A stretch of 64,000 bases of DNA from Cognataquiflexum aquatile (GTDB lineage: Bacteria > Bacteroidota > Bacteroidia > Cytophagales > Cyclobacteriaceae), in the NCBI RefSeq assembly GCF_003316845.1, contig NZ_QMIK01000001.1, positions 1,426,001-1,490,000 on the forward strand, read 5' to 3'. The notes under the pieces were generated by a model that ran no database searches, had not been told where the DNA came from, and saw nothing but the letters and a program-made list of their open reading frames with translations. The position numbers and the translations under genes are program-made. Shown here in pieces: positions 63,695 through 64,000 of this stretch (the first letter of the stretch is position 1; each line of letters opens with the position of its first letter).

Positions 63695-64000
63695 ATGATC
63701 AAAATACTCCATACAGCGGATTGGCATTTGGGAAAAAGACTCCAGGAATTTTCCAGATTGGAAGAGCAAAAGCTCGTCTTGGAAGAAATCATCCAGATCG
63801 CCGACCGGGAAGAAGTGGATTTGGTCCTGCTTGCAGGAGATATTTTTGACACGTTCAATCCCAACCATGAGGCTGTGGAGCTCCTTTACAAAACCCTCAA
63901 AAAACTCTCCAAAGACGGCCAAAGACCTGTTATCGCCATCTCCGGCAACCATGACAGTACGCAGTTTGTCGAAGCACCGGATCCATTGGCGAGAGAAATG
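63695..64000 (+). CDS. sbcD: Exonuclease SbcCD subunit SbcD (3' truncated by window end)
   Basis: The visible 102 codons from the ATG at 63695 encode MIKILHTADWHLGKRLQEFS, LVLLAGDIFDTFNPN and VIAISGNHDSTQF. These are the first three metal-binding motifs of the Mre11/SbcD metallophosphoesterase family (D-x-H, G-D-x-x-D and G-N-H-D). Full proteins have about 400 residues. SbcD with its ATPase partner SbcC opens hairpins and processes double-strand breaks. SbcC is expected downstream but lies beyond the window. Confidence 0.93.
   Translation, partial: MIKILHTADWHLGKRLQEFSRLEEQKLVLEEIIQIADREEVDLVLLAGDIFDTFNPNHEAVELLYKTLKKLSKDGQRPVIAISGNHDSTQFVEAPDPLAREM

Overview
The window comes from a member of the Bacteroidota, most likely Cytophagales of the Cyclobacteriaceae type. 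The evidence is two large secreted proteins with a C-terminal type IX secretion sorting domain, Bacteroidota-style lipoprotein signals, a fused E1 alpha/beta 2-oxoacid dehydrogenase, one sequence matching the TTTG / TAnnTTTG promoter pattern, and AT-rich gaps without strong Shine-Dalgarno sites. The genus assignment is inference; no rRNA or tRNA gene was found.

Region 1 (1-14132), cell-surface proteins and mobile DNA. A truncated repeat protein with fibronectin-like modules opens the window. It is followed by an exostosin-like glycosyltransferase, two decayed and mutually divergent IS1595-type transposase genes facing each other around a GT4 and a GT2 glycosyltransferase, and a 1630-residue PL1-like lyase with six fibronectin-like modules, two LamG-like domains and a T9SS tail.

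Region 2 (14689-38653), a large exopolysaccharide locus. The plus-strand half holds GT4, GT61, an asparagine-synthetase-like protein without its glutaminase cysteine, an ATP-grasp enzyme, a polysaccharide pyruvyl transferase, a membrane-anchored GH88/GH105-like protein and a methyltransferase pseudogene. The minus-strand half, transcribed toward it, holds GT2, Wzm and Wzt, GT2, a GT2-methyltransferase fusion, a polysaccharide deacetylase, Wza, Wzc, a Wzy-like membrane protein and a PglK/MsbA-like ABC exporter. Parts of two export routes therefore sit side by side: ABC-dependent Wzm/Wzt and Wza/Wzc/Wzy. Base composition looks AT-richer here than further right (by eye, not computed).

Region 3 (39051-44969), a tight minus-strand operon: DUF547 lipoprotein, FAD/NAD(P) oxidoreductase, NapH/MauN-like membrane 4Fe-4S protein, BcsA-like processive GT2 and DPM1-like GT2. 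The first four genes overlap or abut, so redox and glycosyl transfer are probably coupled; I know of no described system with this composition.

Region 4 (45155-64000), mostly housekeeping and envelope genes: a glycerophosphodiester phosphodiesterase, rimO, a GH-A-like hydrolase, a candidate structured small RNA, an HMA-AraC regulator, the fused 2-oxoacid dehydrogenase E1, a Uma2-family protein, an outer-membrane-like protein, a propeller-like lipoprotein, an RND efflux operon (adaptor plus two different pumps, no outer-membrane factor in view), an RlpA-like protein and the 5' end of sbcD. Gaps in this part carry several families of interspersed palindromes and simple repeats, and one short repeat has a second copy inside the exopolysaccharide locus.
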